In this document: piece after piece, positions 33,162 through 45,947 of the stretch
How positions within the stretch are numbered: the stretch's first letter is position 1
Layout: each line of letters starts with the position of its first letter
Assembly (NCBI RefSeq): GCF_021462225.1
Contig: NC_061795.1
Location: forward strand, 1 to 64,000
Reading direction: 5' to 3'
Source: Girardinichthys multiradiatus
Taxonomy: Eukaryota > Chordata > Actinopteri > Cyprinodontiformes > Goodeidae
Length of the DNA stretch: 64,000 bases
Program-made: the position numbers and the translations under genes
Notes under the pieces: model-generated
Seen by the model: the letters and a program-made list of their open reading frames with translations, nothing else
Databases searched by the model: none
What the model was told of the DNA's origin: nothing

Positions 33162-34184
33162 TTATCCGGGACCGGGTCGCGGGGGCAGCAAACTCAGCAG
33201 AGACGCCCAGACGTCCCTCTCCTCAGACACCTCCTCCGGGGGGAACCCAAGGCGTTCCCAGGCCAGCCGAGAGACATAGTCCCTCCAGTGTGTCCTGGGC
33301 CGTCCCCTGGGCCTCCTCCTGGTGGGACGTGCCTGGAACACCTCCCGAGGAAGGCGTCCAGGAGGCATCCGGTATAGATGCCCGAGCCACCTCAACTGGC
33401 TCCTCTCGATGTGGAGAAGCAGCGGCTCTACTCCGAGTCCCTCCCGGATGGCCGAGCTCCTCACCCTATCTCTAAGGGAGTGCCCGGCCACCCTACGGAG
33501 GAAGCTCATTTCAGCCGCTTGTATCCAGGATCTCGTTCTTTTGGTCATGACCCAAAGTTCATGGCCATAGGTGAGGGTAGGAACGTACACCGACCGGTAA
33601 ATTGAGAGCTTTGCTTTTCGGCTCAGCTCTCTCTTCACCACAACGGACCGGCACAGCGCCCCCCTTACTGTGGCAGCCGCACCGATCCGTCTGTCGATCT
33701 CCCGCTCCATTCTTCCCTCACTCGTGAACAAGACCCCGAGATACTTAAACTCCTCCACTTGAGGCAGGACCTCCCCTCCAACCTGAAGAGGACAAGCCAC
33801 CCTTTTCCGGTCGAGTACCATGGCCTCGGACTTGGAGGAGCTGATCCTCATCCCAGCCGCTTCACACTCGGCTGCGAACCGCCACAGCGCATGCTGTAGG
33901 TCTTGGCTAGAGGGGGCCAGCAGGACCACGTCATCCGCAAAAAGAAGAGACGAAATCCACTGGTCCCCAAACCCGACCCCCTCCGGCCCTTGGCTGCGTC
34001 TAGAAATCCTGTCCATAAAAGTTATGAACAGGACCGGTGACAAAGGGCAGCCCTGCCGGAGTCCAACATGCACCGGGAACAGGTCCGACTTAGTGCCGGC
34101 AATGCGGACCAAACTCCTGCTCCGCTCGTACAGGGACCGGATGGCCCCTAGTAAAGGGCCCCCGATTCCATACTCCTGGAGCAC
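33162..34184 (-). pseudogene. Rex3 copy 1 RT palm and C-terminal region
   Basis: Open for 340 residues: [20 protein letters not shown] (RT motif B), [11 protein letters not shown] (catalytic FADD motif), KYLGVLFT (motif E region) and the RTE-type tail [11 protein letters not shown]. Motif A is gone with the internal deletion, so RT activity is impossible. Confidence 0.9.
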
Positions 34185-34470
34185 CCCCCACAGGGCATCA
34201 CGAGGGACACAGTCCCTTCCACCGCCCGATAATGTCCTCAGTCGAGGTCAGCAGTCCCCCGCCCCCACTATAAACAGTGTTGGCGAAGCACTGCTTTCCC
34301 CTCCCGAGGCGACGGACTGTTTGCCAGAATCGCTTCGAGGCCAACCGGTAGTCCTTCTCCATGGCCTCACCGAACTCCTCCCAGGCCCGTGTTTTTGCCT
34401 CTGCCACAGCCCGGGCCGCAGCACGCTTGGCCTCACGGTACCCGTCAGACGCCTCAGGAGTCCCACAAGC

Positions 34471-35412
34471 CTACCACAGCCGATAGGACTCCTTCTTCAG
34501 CTTAACAGCATCCCTTACTGCCGGTGTCCACCACCGGGTTCTGGGATTGCCGCCACGACAGGCACCGCAGACCTTACGGCCACAGCTACGGGCAGCAGCA
34601 TCGACAATAGATGCGGAGAACACGGTCCACTCGGACTCTATGTCTCCAACATCCACCGGGATCTGGTCGAAGCTCTCCCGGAGGTGGGAGTTGAATACAT
34701 CCCTGGCCGAGGGCTCCGCCAGACGTTCCCAGCAGACCCTCACTATGCGCTTGGGCCTGCCAAGTCTGACTGGCTTTCTCCTCCTCCAGCGGATCCAACT
34801 CACCACCGGTTGATGATCAGTGGACAGCTCAGCCCCTCTCTTCATCCGAGTGTCCAAAACATGTGGCCAAAGATCTGATGATACGACAACAAAGTCGATC
34901 ATTGACCTCCTGCCTAGGGTGTCCTGGTGCCAAGTCCACTGATGGACACCCTTATGTTTGAACATGGTGTTCGTTATGGACAAACCGTGACTAGCACAGA
35001 AGTCCAATAACAAAACACCACTCAGATTCAGATCGGGGAGGCCATTCCTCCCGATCACGCCTCTCCAGGTGTCACTGTCGTTCCCCACGTGGGCGTTGAA
35101 GTCCCCCAGCAGAATAATGGAGTCCCCGGGAGGGGCACTATCCAGCACCCCCGACAGAGACGCCAAGAAGGCCGGGTACTCCGCACTGCCACTCGGCCCG
35201 TAGGCTGAAATGATAGTCAGAGACCTCTCCCCAACCCGAAGGCGCAGGGATACGACCCTCTCATCCACTGGGGTAAACCCCAACACGAGACGGCTGAGCT
35301 GGGGGGCAACAAGCAAACCCACACCAGCTCGCCGCCTCTCCCCGTGGGCCACTTCTGAGTAGAACAGAGTCAAGGAGATGGGTTCCAGAGCCCACGCTGT
35401 GCGTGGAGGCAA
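34471..35412 (-). pseudogene. Rex3 copy 1 AP endonuclease domain
   Basis: Fragment of the Rex3 polyprotein with endonuclease motifs [13 protein letters not shown] (catalytic Asp/Asn) and [11 protein letters not shown] (late Asp-His pair). The frame begins upstream ([12 protein letters not shown] at ~35490, minus strand) and is interrupted near 35400. It runs on towards [22 protein letters not shown]-type nuclease would nick target DNA in an intact LINE. Confidence 0.85.
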
Positions 35413-35941
35413 GCCCGACTATTTCTAGTCGATATCTCTCGACCTCCCGCACAAGCTCAGGCTCCTTCCCCCCCAGCGAGGTGACATTCCACGTCCCTAG
35501 AGCCAGCCTAAGCATCCGGGGATCGAGCCGCTGAGGTCTCCACCTTCGTCCGCCACCCAATCCTCTTTGCACCGGTCCCTCACGGTTCCCCCTGCAGGTG
35601 GTGGGCCCACTGGGGGATGGCCTCGCGTCTCTCGTTCGGGCTTGGCCCGGCCGGGTCCCGCGAGGAGCAACCCGGCCACCAGGCGCTCTCCGACGAGTCC
35701 CGACCCCAGGCCTGGCTCCAGGGTGGGACCCCGGCTCCGCCGTACCGGGCGACGTCACGTGCCTCAATATTTTTTTCTTCATGAGGGATTCTTGAACCAC
35801 TCTTTGTCTGACCCATCACCTAGAGCCTGTTTGCCATGGGAGACCCTACCTGGGGCATTTAGGCCCCAGACAACATAGCCTCTAGGATCATTTGAGCACT
35901 CAAACCCCTCCACCACGTTAAGGTGATGGTTCAAGGAGGGG

Positions 35942-35954
35942 CAGATACGAGCTC
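35942..35954. repeat. Target-site duplication of Rex3 copy 1 (right)
   Basis: CAGATACGAGCTC, identical to 33118-33130. It falls within the Sushi-type LTR, so Rex3 came after the LTR element. Confidence 0.9.
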
Positions 35955-36476
35955 ACTTAGAAAATGGTTCAGATTGTTTGAAAACAGCTTGCAGTGCGCC
36001 AGGAATGATCCACCAGGGAGTGAGGCTGTCGAGTCTGGGAATAATGTTTTGGTCCACCCTGCAGCTTGCCGGAACGGAGTGATTATCCTGGCCAGGGAAT
36101 GTTAGAAGGTGGACAGGGGACCGGACCTGCAGACTGCCAGCTGGGACTGATCCAAGGCAATGGTTACGATTCAACTCTGACTGTGGTCCTCCTCCGAGTG
36201 GGAGCGTGGCTTGGTCCTGAAACCTGACGTGGAGACAAGGCAAGGTTAGCTCAAGGCTGTGGAACGGTCAGAAATCTGGCCAGACTGTGATACCCTGATT
36301 AGGCAAAACACTCAGCCGTTGATGTGCTGGCAGTCTGCCTTCTTATAGCCCCCTGGCTGATGAGGGAACGAGGAACACCTGCCGCTGCTTCGGCTGCTAG
36401 GCTCCGGCGGCACCTAGTGTTGGAGGGAAGTTAGCTGCAGGCAGACAAAATCCCAGACTCTGACACTACCTCCCCT

Positions 36477-37208
36477 TCAACGGCCGCCACCTGGCAGCCC
36501 AGAAGGAGGTGACTGAGAAGACAAAAAGTCCCGGATCAAAGAGGGATCCAAAATCAAAGATCGAGGGACCCAGGAGCGGTCCTCCGGAACGTAGCCCACC
36601 CAGTCGACGAGGTACTGCCACCGCCTACCCCGTCGACGGGAGGCCACGATCTCACGGAGCAAATAGATGGGATGCCTCTGAAAGTCCCAGGGGGGCGGAA
36701 GGGGCTCGGCTGGAGGGCAGAGTGTGCTGGATAGGACAGGCTTGAGCTGTGATACATGATACACCGGGTGGATTCGAAAACTAGCAGGCAAGCAGAGATG
36801 GACGGAGGCAGGACCCACTAATGATTCAATGACATAGGGACCAATGAACCTGGGAGACAGTTTCCCAGACAGGGACTTAGGTGGAATGTCCCGTGCGGCC
36901 AGCCAGACCCTCTGACCCAGGCGAAAAGGTGTTGCCTGGGTGCGACATCTGTCAGCATAGCGTTTGTTCTGGGCAGATGTTCTGTTGAGAGCTCGGACAG
37001 TGGCGTCCCAGATCCGCCGGCACCAGCGAACATGATGTGGGATAGACAGAACAGCTATCTCCTCCTCATCAGCCAGGAACAGCGGTGGCTGGTACTCCAG
37101 GGAGACCTCGAAAGGCAAGTATCCGGTGGCCGTCGACACGTGAGCATCGTGGGAGCACTCAACCCAAGGTAAGAAAAAACTCCATTCAGTAGGGCTAGAC
37201 GTCGTCAC
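36477..37208 (-). pseudogene. Sushi-type integrase C-terminus and chromodomain
   Basis: 243 open residues. The integrase part includes SFFLPWVECSHDAH and a GPY/F-like segment (FIGPYVIESLVG). The final ~50 residues are a chromodomain (YLVDWVGYVPEDRSWVP), which in these elements directs integration by binding histone marks. Confidence 0.85.
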
Positions 37209-37843
37209 ACATCGGAGGGCTGACTAAATCCTGATTTAAACATTCTGCCTGGCCGTTGGACTGTGGATAATAGCCCGATGTGAGTGAGACCTTCGGTACA
37301 GAAATCTCTCCACACTTGGGAGGTGAATCGGGGCCCCTGGTCTGACAGCACGTTCTGTGGGATCCCATGAAGGTGGAAGACGTGTTTGATTAATAGCTTG
37401 GTGGTCTGAAGGGCTGAAGCCAGCATCTTTAGAGGAACGAGATGACAAGGTTTTGAAAACCGGTCAATAGTCAAGACTCAGGCAGACCGGTAACAAAATC
37501 CAGCGCGATGTGGGACCAGGGCCGTTGTGGGACTGGGAGCGGCTGCAACAGTCCAGCGGGAGGGCGGTTGATCGGCTTATTTCTGCCGCACGTGGGGTAA
37601 GCGTTGATGTAATCTCTGACATCTCTGTGTAACGTGGGCCACCAAAATCTTCGGATAATAGCAGCGACTGCTTTTACTGGTGCGACTGGTGCCCGGGTGA
37701 ATGGAAAACTTAGCACAATGGAACCAGTTGATCACCTGGGAGTGCACAGCCAAAGGGACGTAGGAACGGTTCTGTGGTCCCGTACCAGGGCCCAGGTCAG
37801 CAGATTGGGCCCGCCGCACTATGTCCTCTATCTCCCAGGCCAA
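37205..37843 (-). pseudogene. Sushi-type integrase core, frameshifted
   Basis: Pieces in different frames: zinc-binding end ([14 protein letters not shown] with a frame change to [12 protein letters not shown]), [15 protein letters not shown] (first catalytic Asp), [16 protein letters not shown], and [18 protein letters not shown] (second catalytic Asp). Several small indels. Confidence 0.8.
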
Positions 37844-38078
37844 GGCCCCGACTGTACAGCTGGACGGTAGGAAGGGGGCTGCTTCTTTCTCTGAATTATC
37901 CGAATCGAATTGGTGGGACAGGGCGTCTGGCTTGAGATTCTTGGAACCTGGTCTGTTGGAAATTGACAGGTTAAATCAAGAAAAGAACAACGACCACTGT
38001 GACTGACGTGGATTAAGGCGCTTAGCCGACTGGATGTAAGATAGATTCTTATAGTCTGTCCATACCAGCACGGGATGT

Positions 38079-38366
38079 TCAGCGCCCTCCAACCAGTGCC
38101 GCCACTCTTCCAAGGCCAACTTGATGGCCAGCAGCTCTCTGTCGCCTACGTTTGTTGCGCTCTGTTGCTGTTAGTTGCCAGGAGAAGAAGGCACACAAGT
38201 GGAGTCTTCCGTCCAGGTCCTGGCTCTGGGATAGGACCGCCCCCACTCCAGTGTCCGAGGCGTCCACCCCCAGGGTGAATTGTCTGGTGGGGTCCGGGTG
38301 GACTAGGATGGGAGCCGGGGAGAACTTCCTCTTCAGTTGAGTGAACGCTGTGTCGGCCTCTGGCAT
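38079..38366 (-). pseudogene. Sushi-type RNase H fragment
   Basis: Contains [18 protein letters not shown], the first catalytic Asp region of Ty3/Gypsy RNase H, and [10 protein letters not shown]. Joined out of frame to the RT upstream. Confidence 0.8.
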
Positions 38367-38965
38367 CCAGACGAAGGATAGATGAGAATGTCATCTAAAT
38401 AAACAAACACAAAAATGTTCAGGAAGTCCCTTAGAACATCATTGACTAGAGCCTGGAATACTGCAGGGGCATAGTACAGGCCAAAAGGCATGACCAAATA
38501 CTCGAAGTGTCCCAGGGGGGTCTTGAAGGCTGTCTTCCACTCATCTCCCTGGTGGATTCGCACTAAGTGGTAAGCATTTCTCAAGTCTAATTTTGAGAAT
38601 ATGGTGGCGCCATGAACTGGCTCGGAGGCAGACGAGAGAAGAGGTAATGGGTATTTAGTCTTAACTGTGATGGCATTTAGCCCCCTGTAATCTATACATG
38701 GTTGTAATGAACCGTCCTTTTTACCCACAAAGAAAAATCCCGCTCCGAGCGAAGAGGACGAGGGTCGAATAATGCTGGCGGTCAGTGACTCTATGTATTT
38801 TTCCATCACCTGTCGCTCGGGTAGTGAGAACTTGTACAGTTGACTGGTGGGCAATGGGGCACCTGGAAGCAGCTCTATTGCGCAATCATATGGGCGGTGG
38901 GAGGGTAGAGACAGGGCTCGTGACTTGCTAAAAACGGGTCTGAGGTCATGATACTCAGTGGGCAC
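38333..38965 (-). pseudogene. Sushi-type reverse transcriptase
   Basis: 210 open residues with [33 protein letters not shown] (motif A Asp), [11 protein letters not shown] (motif B; the usual family reading has Asn where Tyr stands) and VYLDDILIY (catalytic YLDD). The upstream part of the polyprotein is out of frame. Confidence 0.85.
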
Positions 38966-39194
38966 CTGGGTTAGATCTGGTGGCTCAGCTCCCTCTCCCT
39001 CCTCAGCAGACGAACGAGGGGAGACGGCAGACTGCAGACAGCTAGACAGACACTGAGATGACCAGGCGTCAACCCTTAGCTCAGACCAATTGAGATGGGG
39101 ATTGTGTGCCTGTAACCATGGAAAACCAAGAACTAGAGAATTTCTGTCACATGGGGAAAAATAAAAATGTACTCCCTATGGTTCCCAAACAACA

Positions 39195-39554
39195 CTAGCT
39201 CCAATGGCCTGGTCTGATGAGTGATGCGATGGAGCGACTGGCCATCCAGCGACAACACCTGGCGCAGTGTGGGTAGTGGCTCAGTACTAATCTGTCTTCA
39301 ACTAACGCTCGGTCAATTAAACTTAATTCGCACCCTGAATCAATAAGGGCGGTCAAAGGCACAGCATGCTGGTTTAAGAATAATGTGGCAGGCAAAGTAA
39401 ATCTAGGGGGTCTGAGATTGGGGTTCTGGTCCGCCAGCTGCCCATCACAGCCGACGGACCCACCCTTTTGGCTGAACTGGGCAGGCTGAAACAAAGTGGT
39501 CGGGAGAACCACAATAAAAACACTGATTTGATTCACGGCACCGTTGCCGCTCAT
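39195..39554 (-). pseudogene. Sushi-type aspartic protease region
   Basis: LTALIDSGCELSLIDRAL corresponds to the retropepsin active site; it reads DSG, as in several Gypsy groups. A zinc-knuckle-like gag end may lie just upstream but is degraded. Confidence 0.7.
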
Positions 39555-40060
39555 CTGGGGAGAGCCTTGCTCTTCCCTATCTGCATCGGTTCGGGCTCGG
39601 TGTGGCTAGGGGACTGTGCAAGCTGGGCCGGCAGTTGTGGTGGGGCGGATAACTGAGACCTAACTACAACCCGCTCAGCACGAGTTCTTCTTCTTTCTCT
39701 CATCCTGGTGTCCAGTCGGACGGCCAGGGAAATTAACTCGTTTATCTCCTCTGGTTCATCTAATAAGACCAGCTCATCCTTTAAAGCATCCTCTAAAGAA
39801 AGGAAAAACGCCAATCTTAGGGTGCTGGAATTCCAACCTGAAGCTGGAGCCAATGTGCAGAACTCAACGGTGAACTCCGCTAAAGGCTGATTGCGCTGCT
39901 TCAGCACCCACAGACGGCGAGCCACACTGGTCTGATCTGTAGCCATGTCAAAATGAGCTTAAATTCTTTCATAAATTCATCATAGGTGCAACCAAATTGG
40001 TTATGGTCAGAAAACCTCGCCTCCCACACTCTGACATCAACATGTTCTGCTTGTTTTAAG
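39551..40060 (-). pseudogene. Sushi-type gag, C-terminal half
   Basis: QPLAEFTVEFCTLAPASGW and LISLAVRLDTRMRERR match the capsid region of Sushi-type gag, the ancestor group of mammalian RTL genes. The stretch upstream of 39946 is a shifted frame (HNQFGCTYDEFMKEF). Confidence 0.7.
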
Positions 40061-42539
40061 TCATTTTTTTAGTCATACACCAACATCTCAGTCTGATAGA
40101 GATCAAGTTTTGTTTGATCTTTGCCTGATCATCAGTTCTCTTGGTAGAGTCAGGCCCCATGCGTTTTTTCTCACTGCATTTCTTTGAGTATTCAGTTTTC
40201 CACTGTGGAAGTGCTAAGCTCACTCCTCGTGTTCTCTGTGCTTCCCAGGTTGAAGTTTTTGCCGGACCCTTCCAGAACTCCTCTTTGTGACAGATCTTCT
40301 GTGGAAATTCACCCGCTTTACAGTCGTCCACTGCAGCTCAGCTGTCACCTGCCTGCCCATTCTCCAAGACACAGTTTAATTACTGTCTGGATCTCAAGTC
40401 TCCTGGAACAGAAACTCTTGCCTTGATATCTCCATCCACAACCCAACATCAGGACTTCCATTTTCACTAAACTCTGGAACAGTGAGGCATTTAATTCACG
40501 TCCCAAAAATGACCCCTCGCTTGGTCTAACTGTTCCTCTCCTCCAGACACCACTGAACCACTGATACTTGAACTACCATTAGCTGTGCACATTTTGTATG
40601 AATGTAAATAAACCTTTTTACCTTCTCTGTTGTTTTTTCCTAACACATGAAATCACCATTTGATAACTTTTTTTTTGCATAAACTTTATCTTTTTCTAAT
40701 ATAGAAATTGTTTGATCGACAATCTGAAGTGTAACAAAAACAGAAATCTGTAAGGGGGAAATACTGTTCATGGGACTGTATTTCTGCAATGTATCAATAT
40801 AAAATAGAGCAAGATAGTTTAACATTTTGCTCATCACTGCCGGTGTAGAATGTAGGTCAAAGGGAGAGTGAGTAGGTTTCATTGTCAACTCAAAGGAGTT
40901 CTAACTGCCAAGACCAGGACAGACTTCCTATTTATCAGCATGTGGCCTGTGTCTAAAGATAAGACAAGGATAAGATAAGGAAGGGATTCATTTAAGTTGT
41001 AATGGAACATATGCTGATACAGCAGGCAAACGGGCAAGCTGTTTTCACCAAACAGTAATATTTTTTTCCCTTTACTGTAAGGTCACATATCCTCCCTTGC
41101 TTAAGCCATCTCCTCTGCGTACTTCAGTAAAAAAAAAAAACGATGTGAGCAACAACTGGGATGGGAAGATATAAATCCTGTGATGACTGTCACAGGGAGA
41201 GCGTGTGACTCATTTCATAATAAATCCCTGAAAAATGATCAGAGCGGCGAAAAATAGGCAGAGCATTGTTCAGTCAGGCAGTTTGTGAGGAAAACATAAT
41301 TTTAAGAATGCAACATGATTTTTTTTTTTTTTTTTTTTTACTGAAGCTGGCCTGGCTGCAGTGCTTAGTGAGCTGTGATTCTAAAGGGATGTGAGGACAG
41401 TTGTGGTTCTGTGTCCAGGGCTTACATCCTTTTTTTCTTTTTAATCACCAATTGCTTTTGGTTTTACTTGGTGTTTGAGTTGCAGCAGGAAGTGAAGCTG
41501 GATTTGAAAGTTACAAGCTACTTTTTGGAAGTCGTCTAAAACCCAGTGGCTTTGAGTGCAAGGTTAACCAGAGAATACAGCACAGTAAGATAATGTAACC
41601 AGGCATAAGTGGATACATACCTGTTTCCAAATTTCCTCTGATGAATATCAGATCTAGTAGTGTGGAACAATTATATATTTCTCAGAAAAAGGATTGGTGC
41701 TTTTTGTTTGAACTTGATAATATGGTTACTATTGTTGTACTGAGCTGTCCTGACCGGATGTCAAACAGCAGACAGTCTAGAGGAAAATGCAGTGCAGCTA
41801 TGCTTAGGTTAAATAGGAAGTATTTTAATAATTAATCTAAAATTGCATTATTTATTTAAAGTTTGTTGGATCATGGACACATTTACGTAACAGGATATGT
41901 AGTCCTGGGCATTGGCCCTCAGGCCAATGGCTTTTCGCTGGCCCAGTCCCTGGTTAGGCTTTTAAACGTTAACCTAAAATTACAAATACAAAGAGAACTA
42001 TTAAAAAAAAATAAGAGTACAATAAGACTTAAGGAAACAAACTACAATTTGACTAAAAGTATTGCCAGCAGATATATAACCATACATTAAAATGAATAAA
42101 GAAATGTAGATCAGTGTAAGCTGAACATCATTATATGCTTCAGGGTTTACATATTTGTTTTGAATTCAGCCATTGTTACAACTGAAGTGTAAAAGTTTTC
42201 AAATCAGTCAAATATTTCATTAAAGTGGCAAACTAATCCAAAACTGAGGTTCTTTACATGAAAAAGAGGATTGTTCAAAGTAGGTTTAGCATCTTATTGA
42301 ATTAGCCTTGGCCTAAAGCTTTACATATGACTCCTGCTTCTGCGTTGAAATGATTTGTCTAACTATCTCTGGGACTAGGGTGTAATACTTTTAAAAGTCA
42401 GTTTTTCAAAGACAGATTTATAAAATGAAGCCAATTCACTGGGTTTTGGTGTACAACCTTCAGCGATTGTACAAAGTCATCACAGTCTTTAAAAATGATT
42501 AGCTAGCTTGACACCAGACATTTAGATTACGTAAGAAAG
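40061..42539. other. Intergenic; possible LTR-like or 3'-UTR-like sequence at 40180-40640
   Basis: Bases 40180-40640 have the base composition and the AATAAA (40609) of an LTR or 3' untranslated region on the plus strand, and differ from the Sushi-type LTR. I could not find matching ends. A T run lies at 41321-41339. Inverted repeat CATTGGCC-CTCA-GGCCAATG near 41912-41931. No gene seen. Confidence 0.35.
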
Positions 42540-42900
42540 GTGTAACAAAATCCCAGCGTGCAAATATGATTTGGCAGCATGTAAAGGCCAACACAATCTT
42601 ACCAAACAAAAGCAATTAGGATACATTTTTTTCAGTTTTAAACACTTTCCTAAAATGAACTTCACATTTAAATTGGTAATTCAAAGGAACACCCAGATTC
42701 TTAAAATTCTCTGGGTTTTGGTTTCCTTTGTATTTTTTACCACAGCAAAATTCCTACCTTTGCATCTGCTGTGGAGTCTTTGCAGTAACATATATAACAG
42801 CATCATCTCCATACTTTTGGCACTGAATATCTTCACAACTTTTGGTAGTTCATTATTATATAAGCAGAATATGTAAGGTCCTAACATAAACTCTTATGAA
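42540..42900 (-). pseudogene. LINE reverse-transcriptase fragment
   Basis: Minus-strand frames read LGPYIFCLYNNELPKV, then (shifted) YGDDAVIYVTAKTPQQ, then ENFKNLGV. This is the order of motif B, the catalytic [Y/F]xDD and motif E in non-LTR RTs of the L2/Rex1/CR1 kind. Several frameshifts and no ends visible, so a short old relic. Confidence 0.5.
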
Positions 42901-43035
42901 ACACCACATTTACAGCTCGGAAAGTTCATCTTATACTCTGAACTAACATGTTCTCTTTTTTTTTAATAAGAACCAAACCAATAAAGTAGAATAAAAAAAG
43001 AGTCCATTCTGCTCAATAACAGCTCAATAAAAAGC

Positions 43036-43536
43036 TTGAGACAAGGCAAAAGTGTCCAGAAAGTAGGGCCACAGGTAGTCACTGTGCTGTTTGGTGACAT
43101 GGTGTGTACCACACTCAACATGAACCAGAGGAAGCCAAGGAAAGAGTTGTCTCAGGAGATTAGAAAGAAAATTATAGACAAGCATGTTGAAGGTAAAGGT
43201 TATAAGACCATCTCCAAGCAGCTTCATGTTCCTGTGACTACAGTTGCACATATTCACAGGAGGACAATTGATGACGAAACAAAGAGATGGATAATACAAA
43301 CGGTAACAAAAGACCCTAGAAAAACTTCTGAAGAGATTAAAGGTGAACTTCAAGCTCAAAGAACATCAGTGTCAGATCGCACCATCCAACGTTGTTTGAG
43401 GCAAAGTGGACTTAATGGGAGACGACCAAAGAGAACACCATTGTTGGAAACAAATCATAAAAAAGCCAGACTGGAATTTGCCAAACTATATGTTGACAAG
43501 CCACAAAGCTTCTGGGAGAATGTCCTATGGACAGAT
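43036..43536 (+). pseudogene. Tc1 transposase, N-terminal part
   Basis: Paired-like helix-turn-helix (KELSQEIRKKIIDKHVEGKG, ISKQLHVPVTTVAHI), then a gap where the linker and GRPR-like motif should be, then KRWIIQTVTKDPRKTSEEIK and SDRTIQRCLRQSGL. It ends at the first catalytic Asp (ENVLWTD), where the insertion at 43537 breaks it. The left terminal inverted repeat is not found. Confidence 0.85.
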
Positions 43537-45154
<1,618 letters not shown>

Positions 45155-45339
45155 GTTAAGGGTACCATCATTTTTGTCCAGGCCTGTTTCATGAGTTTAT
45201 TTTTTAGCATAATTCTGTTGAAGCATGTTTGAAAAGCAATGTCTGACTTTCATTTGTTCATTTTCATAGAGTTTTTATTCATTATTACCTTTGTCTGATT
45301 CAATGTATTTTTGTGACCATTGTGGGTTTTCTTTCATTT

Positions 45340-45375
45340 ACCGAGAGGTACCAACAATTTTATCCACTTGTGTAT
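45340..45375. repeat. Right terminal inverted repeat of the Tc1 element
   Basis: GAGAGGTACCAACAATTTTA followed by TCCACTTGTGTATA is the usual end of this fish Tc1 group. The partner at the left is missing. Confidence 0.65.
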
Positions 45376-45863
45376 ATCACTCTGTGTTTTGGAGATGGAT
45401 TGCTGAGATATGCAGCAGAATTTGCATGAAAAATAAATGACTTGTGAAATTGTTCCATTGCAAATGCGATTGGACATAACTGCCAGCCTTCCTATTTAGA
45501 ACATATATTTAGAGGGAATCAAATGCATAAAAAATAGAGGTCCCGGCTGCGTTAAATGTCGTAATTTTCATTACACGGTCAATACGGCTAGGAATCAAAC
45601 GTGGAAAAAAACCTCAACAAACAAGCTCACTGTCGCCGCACTCTACTATCAAAACGGTGTTCTTTGTGAAACCGGACTGCACCTTTAATATCAATTAGCG
45701 TGTAGGTGGAGCACACAGGGGCAAACCTACCGGAAAAGAAAACTCAATGGGCCCCCCTCAACCCCATTCGCTGACCTGCAACAAGCTGAGAAAGCAGCGG
45801 GATATTTTCGCTTTTTTTTTTCAGCAGCGGAAAAGTAAAACTGAAGACGGAAAGTCGAAGCTG

Positions 45864-45947
45864 ATGGCGTTGCAGCATTTCCAGATGATTCAAGTGTCGA
45901 TCCCGTCCATGGAGAGGAAAGTGGATGAGTCTGGCAAGTCGAAAAAG
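45864..45947 (+). CDS. snx22: snx22 exon 1
   Basis: Codons 1-28, ending AAAAAG|gtaagt (phase 0). A second in-frame ATG at 45885 (MIQVSIPS) aligns better with the start of other family members, so the true start may be seven codons later. Confidence 0.8.

Larger units (their letters stand above)
33131..35941 (-). mobile_element. Rex3 LINE copy 1, near full length with an internal deletion
   Basis: RTE-clade LINE in minus orientation, bounded by a 13-bp duplication. Reading 5' to 3' from the right: 5' region, AP endonuclease, linker, then RT palm and C-terminal region, ending in a GAGTAC-rich 3' tail at the left. It contains CGGTGACAAAGGGCAGCCCT, which I recognise as a conserved Rex3 RT site. 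The segment that encodes RT fingers is missing near 34205, where GAGGGACACAGTC is joined directly to the linker. Compared with copy 2 the lost part runs from just after GRWK to FDCVPRD. Non-functional. Confidence 0.9.
32975..36465 (-). repeat. 3' LTR of the Sushi-type element, split by Rex3
   Basis: On the minus strand the LTR begins TGTCAGAGTCTGG (36465) and ends ACTATGACA (32975), so it has TGTCA...TGACA ends. A polypurine tract (TTGAAGGGGAGGTAG) lies just outside at 36466-36480, where plus-strand priming is expected. AATAAA for 3' processing lies within (minus strand, near 33041). Without the Rex3 insertion at 33131-35941 the LTR would be about 0.67 kb. Confidence 0.8.
36477..40060 (-). 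mobile_element. Sushi-type chromodomain Ty3/Gypsy retrotransposon, internal region (decayed)
   Basis: Minus-strand order from the right: gag, protease, RT, RNase H, integrase and chromodomain, then PPT and 3' LTR. Frameshifts and stops separate every domain. The 5' LTR and the gag N-terminus are missing: recognisable gag (HNQFGCTYDEFMKEFKL) ends near 40000-40060. The chromodomain marks it as a chromovirus. Teleost Sushi elements have this organisation. Confidence 0.8.

Noticed and set aside
33820..34878. 352-codon plus-strand frame
   Set aside because: Antisense shadow of Rex3 copy 1, whose sense strand carries all endonuclease and RT motifs.
40056..40640. Solo LTR
   Set aside because: The AATAAA and composition fit, but no matching TG...CA ends or flanking duplication could be identified.
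41912..41931. Inverted repeat CATTGGCC-CTCA-GGCCAATG as a regulatory site
   Set aside because: Isolated, with no gene or element end nearby; likely chance or an old repeat.
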